Shown: piece after piece, positions 1 to 8,786 of the stretch
Position numbering within the stretch: position 1 is the first letter of the stretch
Layout: every line of letters starts with the position of its first letter
Source: Sporotomaculum syntrophicum
GTDB lineage: Bacteria; Bacillota; Desulfotomaculia; Desulfotomaculales; Desulfallaceae
DNA length: 64,000 nt
Assembly (NCBI RefSeq): GCF_009932395.1
Contig: NZ_LSRS01000003.1
Coordinates: forward strand, 894,754 to 958,753
Direction of reading: 5' to 3'
The notes under the pieces: model-generated
Databases searched by the model: none
Seen by the model: the letters and a program-made list of their open reading frames with translations, nothing else
Told to the model about the DNA's origin: nothing
Position numbers and translations under genes: made by a program

Positions 1-1182
1 GTAATGATCCTGATTGGTTGCATATTAATTTACCTGGGCGCTGCTAAGGATTACGAGCCGCTGTTGCTGGTTCCTATTGGTTTCGGATGTATTTTGGCCA
101 ACCTGCCCCTAACTGAGTTAATCCATGTGCCACGTGATGGTTATGTATTTAACCATAGCATACAAGAAGCGTTAGGCGAAGCAGGCTTGATGCCCTTCGT
201 GGAAGGCGCGCGAGTAGTTAATGAAGGTATTTTAGACGTGCTCTATAACGCAGGTATTGCGAACGAGCTGTTCCCCTGCCTGCTGTTCATCGGCATTGGT
301 GCCATGACTGACTTTGGCCCGCTGCTGCAGAATCCCCGGGTCATGCTGCTGGGCGGCGCAGGCCAGTTTGGTATTTTCTTAACCCTGATGCTGGCGTTGG
401 CTATCGGTTATGAAAAACTGGAAGCCATTTGTATCGCTATCATCGGAGCCTGTGACGGTCCTACCTCCATTTTTATAACCTCTATGTTTAACCCGGCGCT
501 GCTTGGCCCGATTTCAGTGGCTGCGTATTCCTACATGTCGCTGGTACCTCTTATCCAGCCGCCGGTCATGAAACTGTGCACCACAAAAAAAGAACGGGAA
601 TTTATCATGTCTTACGAAATGCTTACCCCGGTTACCCAAAGAACCAAGATCTTATTCCCGATTGTGGTCACCATTGTTACTCTGCTAATTGCTCCGTCCG
701 GCGGAGCTTTGATGGGTACTTTGATGTTCGGTAACTTCTTGAGAGAGTGCGGTGCGGTCGGGCGTTTAGTTCAGGCGGCAGAAAACGAAATCGCCAATAT
801 CACCACGTTATTCCTCGGTCTAACCGTAGGTGCCACCATGACTGGTGAGGTGTTCTTAACTGCTAAAACACTTGGTATCTTCGCCCTTGGTTTCATTGCC
901 ATCTGCGGCGATACTGCCTTTGGTGTCTTCGGCGCCAAGCTGATGAACCTGTTCTCAAAACAAAAGATCAACCCGCTAATTGGAGCATCCGGCATCTCGG
1001 CTTTCCCGATGTCAGCCCGTGTGGCACAAAAAGTGGGTAATGAAGCCAACCCACAGAATTACCTGCTGATGCACGCCATGGGCGTAAACACCAGCGGTCA
1101 GATCGGTTCTGTGCTGACGGCCAGCGTGATGATTGCAATTATCGGCGCTTTACAAACTATGGGTGTGGATTTAACTATTTAA
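1..1182 (+). CDS. gcdB: Na+-pumping decarboxylase beta subunit (glutaconyl-CoA / oxaloacetate / methylmalonyl-CoA decarboxylase family), 5'-truncated by window
   Basis: Membrane subunit that couples decarboxylation of carboxybiotin to Na+ export. The visible 392 residues are almost all hydrophobic helices and contain the family phrases LIYLGAAKDYEPLLLVPIGFG near the start, GACDGPTSIF mid-protein and MGVNTSGQIGSVLTA near the C-terminus. Family members begin with a further helix, so the gene starts upstream of base 1 and the ATG at 4 is internal. It is followed 17 bases later by a tiny one-helix subunit. Substrate cannot be read from this subunit; glutaconyl-CoA is favoured only because this region degrades benzoyl-CoA, which yields glutaryl-CoA. 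Methylmalonyl-CoA or oxaloacetate remain possible. Confidence 0.88.
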   Translation, partial: VMILIGCILIYLGAAKDYEPLLLVPIGFGCILANLPLTELIHVPRDGYVFNHSIQEALGEAGLMPFVEGARVVNEGILDVLYNAGIANELFPCLLFIGIGAMTDFGPLLQNPRVMLLGGAGQFGIFLTLMLALAIGYEKLEAICIAIIGACDGPTSIFITSMFNPALLGPISVAAYSYMSLVPLIQPPVMKLCTTKKEREFIMSYEMLTPVTQRTKILFPIVVTIVTLLIAPSGGALMGTLMFGNFLRECGAVGRLVQAAENEIANITTLFLGLTVGATMTGEVFLTAKTLGIFALGFIAICGDTAFGVFGAKLMNLFSKQKINPLIGASGISAFPMSARVAQKVGNEANPQNYLLMHAMGVNTSGQIGSVLTASVMIAIIGALQTMGVDLTI

Positions 1183-1199
1183 TAAGTAGGTGATAATTA

Positions 1200-1322
1200 A
1201 TGGAAGCTATTGGCAACATGACTTTTGGCTGGTTGCTCACGGTTGTGGGCTTGGTAATGACCATGACCTCTCTGGGAGTTCTAATTATTGTAGTGAATAT
1301 ATTAAAAAAATTCCAAAATTAA
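1200..1322 (+). CDS. Small single-helix subunit of the Na+-pump decarboxylase (gamma/OadG-like)
   Basis: A 40-residue ORF starting ATG GAA GCT, with GTAGGTGA as ribosome site just upstream and TAA at 1320-1322. It is one hydrophobic helix (about residues 8-34) with a short basic tail, KKFQN. Size, topology and position directly after the beta subunit match the small membrane-anchor subunits of biotin-dependent Na+ pumps, which tie the soluble carboxyltransferase to the beta subunit. Sequence identity to a named subunit cannot be judged at this length. Confidence 0.65.
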   Translation: MEAIGNMTFGWLLTVVGLVMTMTSLGVLIIVVNILKKFQN

Positions 1323-1354
1323 TAAGCTGTTATTGAAATATTTTTGCATTAGCT

Positions 1355-1391
1355 AAGCCTCATGGTTTATTAAATACCATGAGGCTTTTTG
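1355..1391. terminator. Bidirectional rho-independent terminator
   Basis: An 11-bp perfect stem, AAGCCTCATGG (1355-1365) with CCATGAGGCTT (1377-1387), followed by a T-run. It ends the decarboxylase operon and overlaps the last codons of the convergent gene on the minus strand. Confidence 0.85.
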
Positions 1392-2860
1392 TTTCTACGT
1401 TTCTCATCAATCTGCCTGAAAGCAGGCACACCAGGCCTGGATTCATAATGTGGTTGGTAATCTGTTTCCCGGTAACCTACCGGTATGCCAACCACCCGGG
1501 CAGTAAAATCATCCAGGGCAAACAAATCGCTTTTATCAACCTCATGAATGCTTTTTTTACCCAGGGCACGCACTGCATCTTGTATTTCCTCACTGCAGGA
1601 CCGCAAAAATTTAGCCAGGCTTTCGGCTCCCTTATGAACATCAAGCTTATTTTGATACTTGCCCTTGTACCAGACAATCTCCGGAGGAGGCTCCCAGGGC
1701 ATCGGCTTCAGGGACTGGGTATGATTCATGGCAAATAAAGCCACACTGCCAATATAAACGGCATCCGCTCCCAGGGCTAGGGCTTTAAGAAAATCACCCG
1801 GGGTAGCTAACCCACCCGATACGATTAAGCTAACTTGCTGACCCAGATCATGCTTGCGAATAAAATCTGCCGCCCTTACTAAGGCAAACAGCGTGGGCAA
1901 TCCAAAATCATCCTGAAGAATGGGTGTGGTGCCTTTGGAACCGGCATTGCTACCGTCCACGGTAAAGAAATCCACACCCGCAGACAGAGCAATGCTTAAA
2001 TCAGCTTCCAAATATTTGCCTCCCGCCAATTTTACTCCAATGGGCACTCCACCGGTAATCTCCCTTAAGTAAGCCACCAGTTCCCCAAATTTGTCTGTCT
2101 GTTTCCCCATGCCTGGATAGGTAGCATGGACCACAGCTTTTTCTCCCCAGCCCAGTCCCATCTGTCGTCTTATTTTCCAGTCGATTTCTTGATCCTCTAT
2201 GTAATGCCCTACCCCGCCGGCTGCTCCCTGGCCGATATAAATTTCAATCGCATCCGCTTGTTTTAGTATCGCCTCAGACTTATTCCATTTGCCCCGATTA
2301 TATTGAATAATCAACTTACCGGCCGCATCTCTTTCAGCCTGCAGAAAGGGTCCCTCGCCGGTGTTGGTAGCCGTCCCAACTAGTTTACTGCCTTTAGCCA
2401 GGGCAATTTTAGCCTTAGCCGACAAGGCAAGAGCATAGGCCATCCCTGAAATCATAATGGGCAGTTCAATTTGCAAAGGTTTCTTAGCACAAGGCCCTAT
2501 GATCACCCTTGTATCGATGGGAAGTCCCTCATCGGTGGGCAGCCGGTGCAACTGGGCAAAGTTAAACATTATACCATCAAAATTAGGTAGTTTCTTTGGA
2601 CTGCCCAAAGGGCGCTTGATCATTTTCCCTGCCTGAGATCTGATATTAGTTTCAAGTATCTTCTGCAGACCGGTTTTTCGAGTTGCCGAGACAATCTCCC
2701 ATAAGTTTTCCGAATAGGCGTCCACCATCAGCCGGTGCACGAAACTGTCTGCCGCTTTGTTGACAACGTTTCTGCCCACCCAAACCGCCCCATGATAGCC
2801 AATAAATGCCAGGGCAGCCTTGAGTAACATATTCTTCATCAGATTGTTATTGTCAAACAT
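1370..2860 (-). CDS. FMN-binding glutamate-synthase-like protein (GltB central/FMN domain, stand-alone)
   Basis: About 496 residues forming one glutamate synthase FMN-barrel domain: PCAKKPLQIELPIMISGMAYALALS, GVPIGVKLAGGK, DFFTVDGSNAGSKGTTP and SLIVSGGLATPGDFLKALALGADAVYIGS are the usual FMN and substrate-loop motifs. The N-terminus has a short hydrophobic stretch (LLKAALAFIGYHGAVWVG). No amidotransferase domain is present, so it is not a full glutamate synthase; such stand-alone proteins are mostly uncharacterised. The ATG at 2860 is preferred because AAGGATGG lies 5 bases upstream; in-frame ATG 2869 and TTG 2896 lack a spaced ribosome site. Transcribed alone, with its end inside a shared terminator. 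Confidence 0.82.
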   Translation of the reverse strand: MFDNNNLMKNMLLKAALAFIGYHGAVWVGRNVVNKAADSFVHRLMVDAYSENLWEIVSATRKTGLQKILETNIRSQAGKMIKRPLGSPKKLPNFDGIMFNFAQLHRLPTDEGLPIDTRVIIGPCAKKPLQIELPIMISGMAYALALSAKAKIALAKGSKLVGTATNTGEGPFLQAERDAAGKLIIQYNRGKWNKSEAILKQADAIEIYIGQGAAGGVGHYIEDQEIDWKIRRQMGLGWGEKAVVHATYPGMGKQTDKFGELVAYLREITGGVPIGVKLAGGKYLEADLSIALSAGVDFFTVDGSNAGSKGTTPILQDDFGLPTLFALVRAADFIRKHDLGQQVSLIVSGGLATPGDFLKALALGADAVYIGSVALFAMNHTQSLKPMPWEPPPEIVWYKGKYQNKLDVHKGAESLAKFLRSCSEEIQDAVRALGKKSIHEVDKSDLFALDDFTARVVGIPVGYRETDYQPHYESRPGVPAFRQIDEKRRNKKPHGI

Positions 2861-3022
2861 GTTTGCCATCCTTATAAAAATTATGCTAAGCAGCAAAAGC
2901 AGTTTAACTCATTATGCTGCTTAAGTTAATATATATTCTTCTATGACAGCCGTTTATCTATACTTCATTGATATATTTGCCAAGAAATCTACCATATTCG
3001 CGAAGGTTATTTTCAGCGGGGG

Positions 3023-3056
3023 CAAAAAAAAATCGGTGGACAAACATCCACCGAAT
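3023..3056 (-). terminator. Rho-independent terminator of the CoA-transferase gene
   Basis: TCGGTGGA (3033-3040) pairs with TCCACCGA (3047-3054). Read on the minus strand the stem is followed by nine T's (3024-3032). Confidence 0.85.
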
Positions 3057-3076
3057 TATATAAGGTTGTTGATTAA

Positions 3077-4414
3077 CTATCTTTTATTACTTCTCCGCCA
3101 GATCTTCATCTTCTCGGCATCTTTAATCAGCTGTTCACGAAAGTCGGGATGGGCAATGGAGATCAGAGCCTCAGCTCTCTGCCAGGTATTCATACCCTTC
3201 AAGTTAATCTTACCATACTCAGTTACCAGCCAGTGTGTAGTGGTGCGGGTATCGGTAGCAATAGTCCCGGGAGCCAGGGTAGGAACGATGCGAGATTGCA
3301 TCGACTCACTCTTGCCATAAGCCGAGGATAAGCAAATAAAACTCTTACCACCCTTGGAATAATAGGCGCCCATTACAAAATCAAGCTGCCCGCCAGTACC
3401 GCTGATTTGCCTGAATCCGGAAGATTCAGCGCTGACCTGGCCAAACAGGTCAACTTCTACTGCATTATTAATGGACATAAAGTTATCCAACTGTCCGATT
3501 ACCCTGGGGTCATTGGTGTAATCAACCGTGGCACTCATCATTTCAGGATTATCATTGATATAATCATATAATTTCTGCGTACCCGCAGCGAAAGCATAGG
3601 TCTGCCGACCTTTATCGATATTCTTTTTGGAGCCATTGATTTTACCGTTGTCAGCCATGTCCACATAAGCATCAACATACATTTCCGTATGCACACCTAG
3701 ATCCTTGAGGTCTGATTCAGCGATCATCATACCTATAGCATTGGGCATACCACCAATGCCTAGCTGTAGACAAGCACCATTAGGTATTTCTTCCACAATC
3801 AATTGTGCAACCCTTTGATCAACTTCGTTAGGGGCTGCAGCACCTAACTGCGCAATAGGCGGGTTCGGGCCTTCAACAATATAGTCAACCTGAGAAACAT
3901 GAATAGCTACTTCAGTGCCACCCAAGCAGCGGGGCATATTTTCATTAACCTCAACTATTTTAATTTTGGCGTTATCGAAAGTAGCCATCTGGTGCGAGGC
4001 TTGAGGACCGAAGTTAAAGTAACCATGCTTATCCATCGGTGTTACCTGGCAGACAGCTACTGCAATTGGCTCTACACAGTACCGGTAAAAACCGGGTAAT
4101 TCAGAATAGCGCATGGGTGAGTAAAAACCACAGCCCATGTCAATAATCTTGCGGTCAACCCCGGTGCAATGCCAGGAGTTCCAGGTAAAACGCTCGGCAG
4201 CATCTTCTACTTTCATTACCTCCGGCATCCACATGGTTACGCCGCCTCTGAACTTAACATCGGTCAGTTCACTTGCTCTTTCTGCAATAGCCTTATCAAC
4301 TATAAAAGAATGCCCTAAACACCAACCGTAGTCTACCCAGTCACCGGACTTAACCATTTTCGCCGCGTCAGCAGCAGAAATCAATTTGTTCTTGTACTGA
4401 TCCACAAAAGACAT
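3077..4414 (-). CDS. Acetyl-CoA hydrolase/CoA-transferase family, butyryl-CoA:acetate or 4-hydroxybutyrate CoA-transferase type
   Basis: 445 residues, full length for the acetate-dependent class I CoA-transferases. The glycine-rich loop [11 protein letters not shown] (about 218-228) and the GVHTEM motif, whose glutamate (about residue 244) forms the acyl-glutamyl-CoA intermediate in this family, are both present, as is the C-terminal THWLVTEYG...NLKG...A segment. Role: swap CoA between acetate and a C4 or similar acyl-CoA, usually the last step of butyrate formation or first step of butyrate use. It stands alone, with a sigma-54-like promoter about 120 bases upstream and its own terminator. 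The acyl specificity is inferred from family and context. Confidence 0.87.
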   Translation of the reverse strand: MSFVDQYKNKLISAADAAKMVKSGDWVDYGWCLGHSFIVDKAIAERASELTDVKFRGGVTMWMPEVMKVEDAAERFTWNSWHCTGVDRKIIDMGCGFYSPMRYSELPGFYRYCVEPIAVAVCQVTPMDKHGYFNFGPQASHQMATFDNAKIKIVEVNENMPRCLGGTEVAIHVSQVDYIVEGPNPPIAQLGAAAPNEVDQRVAQLIVEEIPNGACLQLGIGGMPNAIGMMIAESDLKDLGVHTEMYVDAYVDMADNGKINGSKKNIDKGRQTYAFAAGTQKLYDYINDNPEMMSATVDYTNDPRVIGQLDNFMSINNAVEVDLFGQVSAESSGFRQISGTGGQLDFVMGAYYSKGGKSFICLSSAYGKSESMQSRIVPTLAPGTIATDTRTTTHWLVTEYGKINLKGMNTWQRAEALISIAHPDFREQLIKDAEKMKIWRRSNKR

Positions 4415-4529
4415 TAAATACCCTCCCCAATAATAGTGATTATTCTAGTTCTCCTATTTAATGGCAGCATTCACTTCATCATGGACGCTGCTAAAAATGG
4501 TGTCTGAACTCACAAATCTATCATTATAG

Positions 4530-4548
4530 TTGCAAATATTATACCAAA
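4530..4548 (-). promoter_or_regulatory. Candidate sigma-54 (-24/-12) promoter of the CoA-transferase gene
   Basis: On the minus strand the sequence reads TTGGTATAATATTTGCAA: GG at 4545-4544, ten bases, GC at 4533-4532. It fits the TGG-N9-TTGC consensus well. Predicted start of transcription near 4520, leaving a leader of about 105 bases. A sigma-54 activator is encoded in the window at 46281-48077. Confidence 0.5.
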
Positions 4549-4785
4549 CAACAATTCGTTCAGGATTCAGCTAACCAACAAAGCTAGCTAATTTGATTGT
4601 CAACGTGGTTAAACATACTATAACGAATAAGATTTATACAGAGGTAATTAACTGATTAATAGTTGTCTACAAAGTTTACACCGTATACATACGCAACATT
4701 TATCACGCACCAGCCGGGCGGCCAAATACATATATATCACTTGGCTATGGCATACTAAACTAAACATTATAGAGAGGTGATTGCT

Positions 4786-5469
4786 ATGTTTAAACACGAT
4801 AAAAACCTATTAGAAATGGTACGGGTAGAGCGGCCTAACCCACAATATGCCACCATGCTGCAGGAACAGCTAGGTGGTTCCAATGGCGAATTAAAAGCCG
4901 CCATGCAGTATATTTCACAAAGCTTCCGTATCAAAGACCCTGAAATCAAGGATTTATTCCTGGATATCGCCAGTGAGGAATTAAGTCATATGGAAATGGT
5001 AGCTTCATCCGTAAACCTGTTAAACGGTCACGATATTGACGCCGGTGGAAGCCAGCCAAGTGGAAACATCGAAGCCAATGTCTTAACCGGCCTGGCGCCT
5101 TATTTAACTAATGGCTCAGGGGTTCCCTTCAGCGCAGCTTATGTCAATGTAACCGGAGATTTACCGGCCGACATCTTGTCCAATATCGCCGCCGAACAGC
5201 GAGCCAAGGTGGTTTACGAATACTTACACCGGCAAATCAACGATAAGTATGTGCGGCAAATGATTGACTTCTTGTTAAACCGCGAGGAAGCCCATAACAC
5301 CATGTTCCGGCAGGCCTTCCAAAAAATCCAGGCCACTGGTTCCAATAGAGACTGGGGCGTAGATGAAGATGCCCGGCTGTACTTTAACTTGTCCTCGCCG
5401 GGAGTTAATCACTTCAGCGTAAGCAACCCGCAAGCACCCAGCTTTCAAAGCTCCAATTCAACTCAATAA
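4786..5469 (+). CDS. Manganese catalase family protein (CotJC-like)
   Basis: 227-residue four-helix protein with the di-manganese ligand pattern of Mn-catalases: GELKAAMQYI, ASEELSHMEM, AEQRAKVVYEYL and NREEAHNTMF supply the Glu and His ligands in two ExxH-type pairs. It should dismutate H2O2 in the cytoplasm or, as CotJC homologues, in the spore coat. The C-terminal tail (SSPGVNHFSVSNPQAPSFQSSNSTQ) is low complexity. The ATG at 4786 is chosen because AGAGAGGTGA sits 5 bases upstream; the GTG at 4777 lies inside that ribosome site. Monocistronic. Confidence 0.88.
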   Translation: MFKHDKNLLEMVRVERPNPQYATMLQEQLGGSNGELKAAMQYISQSFRIKDPEIKDLFLDIASEELSHMEMVASSVNLLNGHDIDAGGSQPSGNIEANVLTGLAPYLTNGSGVPFSAAYVNVTGDLPADILSNIAAEQRAKVVYEYLHRQINDKYVRQMIDFLLNREEAHNTMFRQAFQKIQATGSNRDWGVDEDARLYFNLSSPGVNHFSVSNPQAPSFQSSNSTQ

Positions 5470-5505
5470 GCCCCAAATATGCTCAGTAAAAATCTGCACT
5501 CACGC

Positions 5506-5526
5506 GCCCTTCGGGGCATTTTTTTA
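5506..5526 (+). terminator. Rho-independent terminator of the Mn-catalase gene
   Basis: GCCC-TTCG-GGGC (5506-5517), a short stem with a stable UUCG loop, then A and seven T's. The stem is short but the tetraloop and T-run are typical. Confidence 0.65.
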
Positions 5527-5530
5527 CGTT

Positions 5531-7453
5531 TTATACCTGCTCCTTAACGTATTTCAGCAGTCCACCGGCCAGCATAATCTCGATTTGACGCTCGGATAGG
5601 CTGTGTTTTACCGGATAAGCCTTGTCTCTGGTGAGGTTCCGTACTGTAAGCGTATTGGTGACCAGACCCTGCCGAACATCCTCAAGCAACAGCACATCAC
5701 CGGGGTCAATAGTGTCATAATCCTCATCATTAACAAAGGTAAGGGGCAGCAGGCCAAAATTCACCAGATTCTGCATGTGAATCCGGGCAAAGGATTTAAC
5801 CAGCACCGTCTTAATACCCAGGTACAGCGGTGCCAGCGCAGCGTGCTCCCGGCTGGAGCCCTGCCCGTAATTTAAACCGCCCACGATAATACCACCTCCG
5901 GCGGCCAGTGCCCGCTCGGCAAAAGTGGCATCCACCCGTTCGAAGGCGTGCATAGAAATAGCCGGGATGTTGGAGCGCAACGCCATAATATTAGCACCGG
6001 CAGGCATAATATGATCAGTGGTGATGTTGTCCCCAACCTTCAGCAGTACCTCGCCCTTTATTTCCCCGGGCAATGAACTGGCCACAGGCAACGGCTGGAT
6101 GTTGGGTCCACGTACTATACTCACATCTTCCCTGTTAGCCGGCGGCACAATTATCATCCGGTCATCCACCGGGAACTTTTCCGGCATCTCAACCTTAATC
6201 GGCTCGCCCAGATCACGGGGGTCGGTGATGACACCGGTCAGGGCTGCTGCAGCTGCAGCTTCACAGCTCACCAGGTAGATTTTGGCGTCCACGGTACCGC
6301 TGCGCCCTTCAAAATTACGGTTGCAGGTACGCAAGGACACGCCCGCAGAACAGGGAGATTGACCCACACCAACGCACGGTCCGCAGGCACACTCTAACAT
6401 CCTCGCTCCCGCAGCCACCAGGTCGGTCAGTGCACCGTTGGCCGCTAAACTCACCAGCACCTGCCGCGAGCCAGGCGCAATCACCAGGCTCACCCCGGGA
6501 TGCACTGTTTTCCCTTTGAGAATAGCTGCCACGCGCATTAAATCGGTATAGGATGAGTTGGTGCAACTGCCGATAAACACCTGGTCCACTTTCCGGCCGG
6601 CCACATCGGCAATTTTAACTACATTATCCGGCATATGCGGCAGTGCAATCAACGGCTCCAGCTCACTCAGGTTAATTTCCAGCACTTCATCATACTCAGC
6701 ATCCGGGTCTGGTCCCAGGGCCACAAAATCACCGGCCCGCTCCTGGGCGGCCAGGAACCTGGCGGTAACCTCATCGCTGGGGAAGATGGACGAAGTCGCC
6801 CCTAGCTCCGCGCCCATATTGGTAATCGTTGCCCTGTCAGGCACACTAAGATATGACACCCCCTCCCCAGTATACTCCATTACCTTACCCACCCCGCCTT
6901 TAACAGTGAGCAGCCTGAGCACTTCCAGGATAATATCCTTGGCGGTCACCCAGGGAGCCGGCTTACCATACAGGTGTATATTGACCACCTGGGGCATACT
7001 TACATAAAAAGGGTAACCGGCCATAGCCGTGGCCACATCCAGCCCGCCTGCCCCGATGGCCAGCATACCCAGGCCGCCGCTGGTGGGGGTATGGCTGTCC
7101 GAACCCAGCAAGGTTTTGCCCGGCACCCCAAAACGCTCCAGGTGTACCTGATGGCAAATGCCATTGCCCATGCGGGAGAATTTGACCCCGAATTTAGCGG
7201 CGGCGCTTTGTAAAAACCTATGGTCATCCGCGTTTTCATAACTCACTTGTAAGGTATTATGATCCACATAGCTGACTGAAAGCTCGGTCCGCACAGCAGG
7301 AATACCGATAGCCTCAAATTCAAGGTAAGCCATAGTTCCCGTAGCATCCTGAGTGAGGGTCTGGTCTATCTTCAACGCAATTTCCTGCCCTGGTATCATC
7401 TCACCCTCCGCCAGGTGAGCTGCAATAATTTTCCTGGTCATATTTTGGCCCAT
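5531..7453 (-). CDS. acnA: Aconitate hydratase
   Basis: 640 residues of the short monomeric aconitase form found in anaerobes. The [4Fe-4S] cysteines are in GSCTNSSYTDL and CACGPCVG, the substrate loops in GSDSHTPTSGGLGMLAIGAGGLDVA, and the swivel domain includes GGLNYGQGSSREHAAL. It isomerises citrate and isocitrate via cis-aconitate in the TCA cycle or in glutamate synthesis. The start ATG at 7453 has AAAGGGAG about 7 bases upstream; the upstream GTG at 7477 has none. Homoaconitase or isopropylmalate isomerase are less likely because those are usually split. Confidence 0.9.
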   Translation of the reverse strand: MGQNMTRKIIAAHLAEGEMIPGQEIALKIDQTLTQDATGTMAYLEFEAIGIPAVRTELSVSYVDHNTLQVSYENADDHRFLQSAAAKFGVKFSRMGNGICHQVHLERFGVPGKTLLGSDSHTPTSGGLGMLAIGAGGLDVATAMAGYPFYVSMPQVVNIHLYGKPAPWVTAKDIILEVLRLLTVKGGVGKVMEYTGEGVSYLSVPDRATITNMGAELGATSSIFPSDEVTARFLAAQERAGDFVALGPDPDAEYDEVLEINLSELEPLIALPHMPDNVVKIADVAGRKVDQVFIGSCTNSSYTDLMRVAAILKGKTVHPGVSLVIAPGSRQVLVSLAANGALTDLVAAGARMLECACGPCVGVGQSPCSAGVSLRTCNRNFEGRSGTVDAKIYLVSCEAAAAAALTGVITDPRDLGEPIKVEMPEKFPVDDRMIIVPPANREDVSIVRGPNIQPLPVASSLPGEIKGEVLLKVGDNITTDHIMPAGANIMALRSNIPAISMHAFERVDATFAERALAAGGGIIVGGLNYGQGSSREHAALAPLYLGIKTVLVKSFARIHMQNLVNFGLLPLTFVNDEDYDTIDPGDVLLLEDVRQGLVTNTLTVRNLTRDKAYPVKHSLSERQIEIMLAGGLLKYVKEQV

Positions 7454-7683
7454 TTTGCCCACTCCCTTTCTTGTCACGCCGTATATAATCTAAAAAGCAG
7501 CACTTTAATCAATTAACATTAATTTAAAATAATTCATTCACTTAACAGCCAGCCTGGTACAATAATGCTGCTGCTAGCGACAAAGAAATATCCATATTAA
7601 TGTTCCACATTGACCCTCAAAATCCTTTCGTCAGATAGCCCTTCCTTACCGGAAAAACAGGCCTACAGCAGGCATAAAAAAAC

Positions 7684-7714
7684 ATAAAAAAAACCGGGCT
7701 ATGACAACCCGGCT
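7684..7714 (-). terminator. Rho-independent terminator of spoVT
   Basis: CCGGG (7694-7698) pairs with CCCGG (7708-7712) with flanking pairs; the A-run 7686-7693 becomes T's on the minus strand. Confidence 0.8.
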
Positions 7715-7747
7715 AAGCCAAATCGCATCTCCAAATTGAAATATCAT

Positions 7748-8281
7748 TTAATCCTTCATTTGTTTGGCCAGGAAAACCGCTGCGGTTTCAGCCAGCTTAT
7801 TTTCCAGATTGCCCATTTGCACATCATCATTAGTGGTAATAATAACGGCACCAATAGCATGGTCATTCGTCACGATGGGAGCAATCACACTGCTTTTAAA
7901 AATTACCCGCTCGTCTTCAGTTAAACTGTGTTCCTCCTGCAAGGTCTTCGCTTGAGCGCTTTGGATAATATCTTCCAGTACAGTCCCGATTGGCTTCTTT
8001 AGTAAATCCTTTTTAAAACCGCCGGAAACAGCAATAATTTCATCACGGTCAGCAATACAGACAATATAACCGATGGCCTCATGCAGAGAATCGGCATATT
8101 CCTTGGCATACTGACCCAAATCGGTAATGGGTGAGTATTTTTTTAATATTACCTCCCCTTCCCTGTCTACATAGATTTCCAGTGGCTCACCGTCTTTAAT
8201 CCTCATCGTGCGCCTGATTTCTTTGGGAATTACAACCCGGCCTAAGTCATCTATCCTTCTGACGATTCCAGTAGCTTTCAT
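7748..8281 (-). CDS. spoVT: Stage V sporulation protein T, AbrB-type regulator
   Basis: 177 residues, same size as SpoVT. Residues 1-50 are the swapped-hairpin AbrB DNA-binding domain (MKATGIVRRIDDLGRVVIPKEIRRTMRIKDGEPLEIYVD); residues 55-177 are the GAF-like ligand domain. It controls forespore genes late in sporulation, so the host is a spore former. AAAGGAGG lies just upstream of the ATG. Monocistronic with its own terminator. Confidence 0.95.
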   Translation of the reverse strand: MKATGIVRRIDDLGRVVIPKEIRRTMRIKDGEPLEIYVDREGEVILKKYSPITDLGQYAKEYADSLHEAIGYIVCIADRDEIIAVSGGFKKDLLKKPIGTVLEDIIQSAQAKTLQEEHSLTEDERVIFKSSVIAPIVTNDHAIGAVIITTNDDVQMGNLENKLAETAAVFLAKQMKD

Positions 8282-8566
8282 ATTATCCTCCTTTAGATTG
8301 ATATTATATATTTCGCATGACAGTAGAGTAGATTTTCCGATATAAACTTATCATTAGTAGAAAAATATGAAAGTATGTGAGTAAAAAGAATCCATTCCTT
8401 AAAATCCCATAATTAACCACCTGCTGTATATCTGTCTAACTTCCATTATACATAATTCTTCTTAATATAGGAAACTTTTAGAAAAAACGACGTTAGATGA
8501 TTTCCTTCAAAGCTTCTGTTATTTACTTCTCTCCTGTGTTGATATATGATTTAAAAGGAGTATAGA

Positions 8567-8650
8567 TTGGAAGCCAGAAAATTATTCCTGAGGGTATCAA
8601 TAATTTGCATTATTCTGGTTTTCATTGTGGTTCCGATGGTCCTTTCCTGA
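8567..8650 (+). CDS. Possible 27-residue single-helix membrane peptide
   Basis: TTG-started ORF preceded by AAAAGGAG at a 6-base spacing, coding MEARKLFLRVSIICIILVFIVVPMVLS. It has a basic N-terminus and one 18-residue hydrophobic helix. It lies in a 500-base gap between divergent spoVT and the NYN gene, and a long hairpin follows 65 bases downstream. No family recognised. Support is the ribosome site and the clean membrane pattern; at this length chance cannot be excluded. Confidence 0.4.
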   Translation: MEARKLFLRVSIICIILVFIVVPMVLS

Positions 8651-8715
8651 TTACCCACCCATAACCTCTTTTATAGCCGGACGGTCACTGCTATTTTTTA
8701 TATAAAATATGAACA

Positions 8716-8763
8716 TGCACAAAAGGGTTCCAGGCTTAATTTAGCCTAGAACCCTTTTGTGCA
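8716..8763. terminator. Long near-perfect hairpin, probably a bidirectional terminator
   Basis: TGCACAAAAGGGTTC (8716-8730) pairs with its complement at 8749-8763; an inner AGGCT/AGCCT stem extends it to about 20 bp. It lies after the convergent NYN gene and after the small plus-strand ORF. Confidence 0.65.
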
Positions 8764-8786
8764 TTATAATGTGCGCACCTGGCTGC

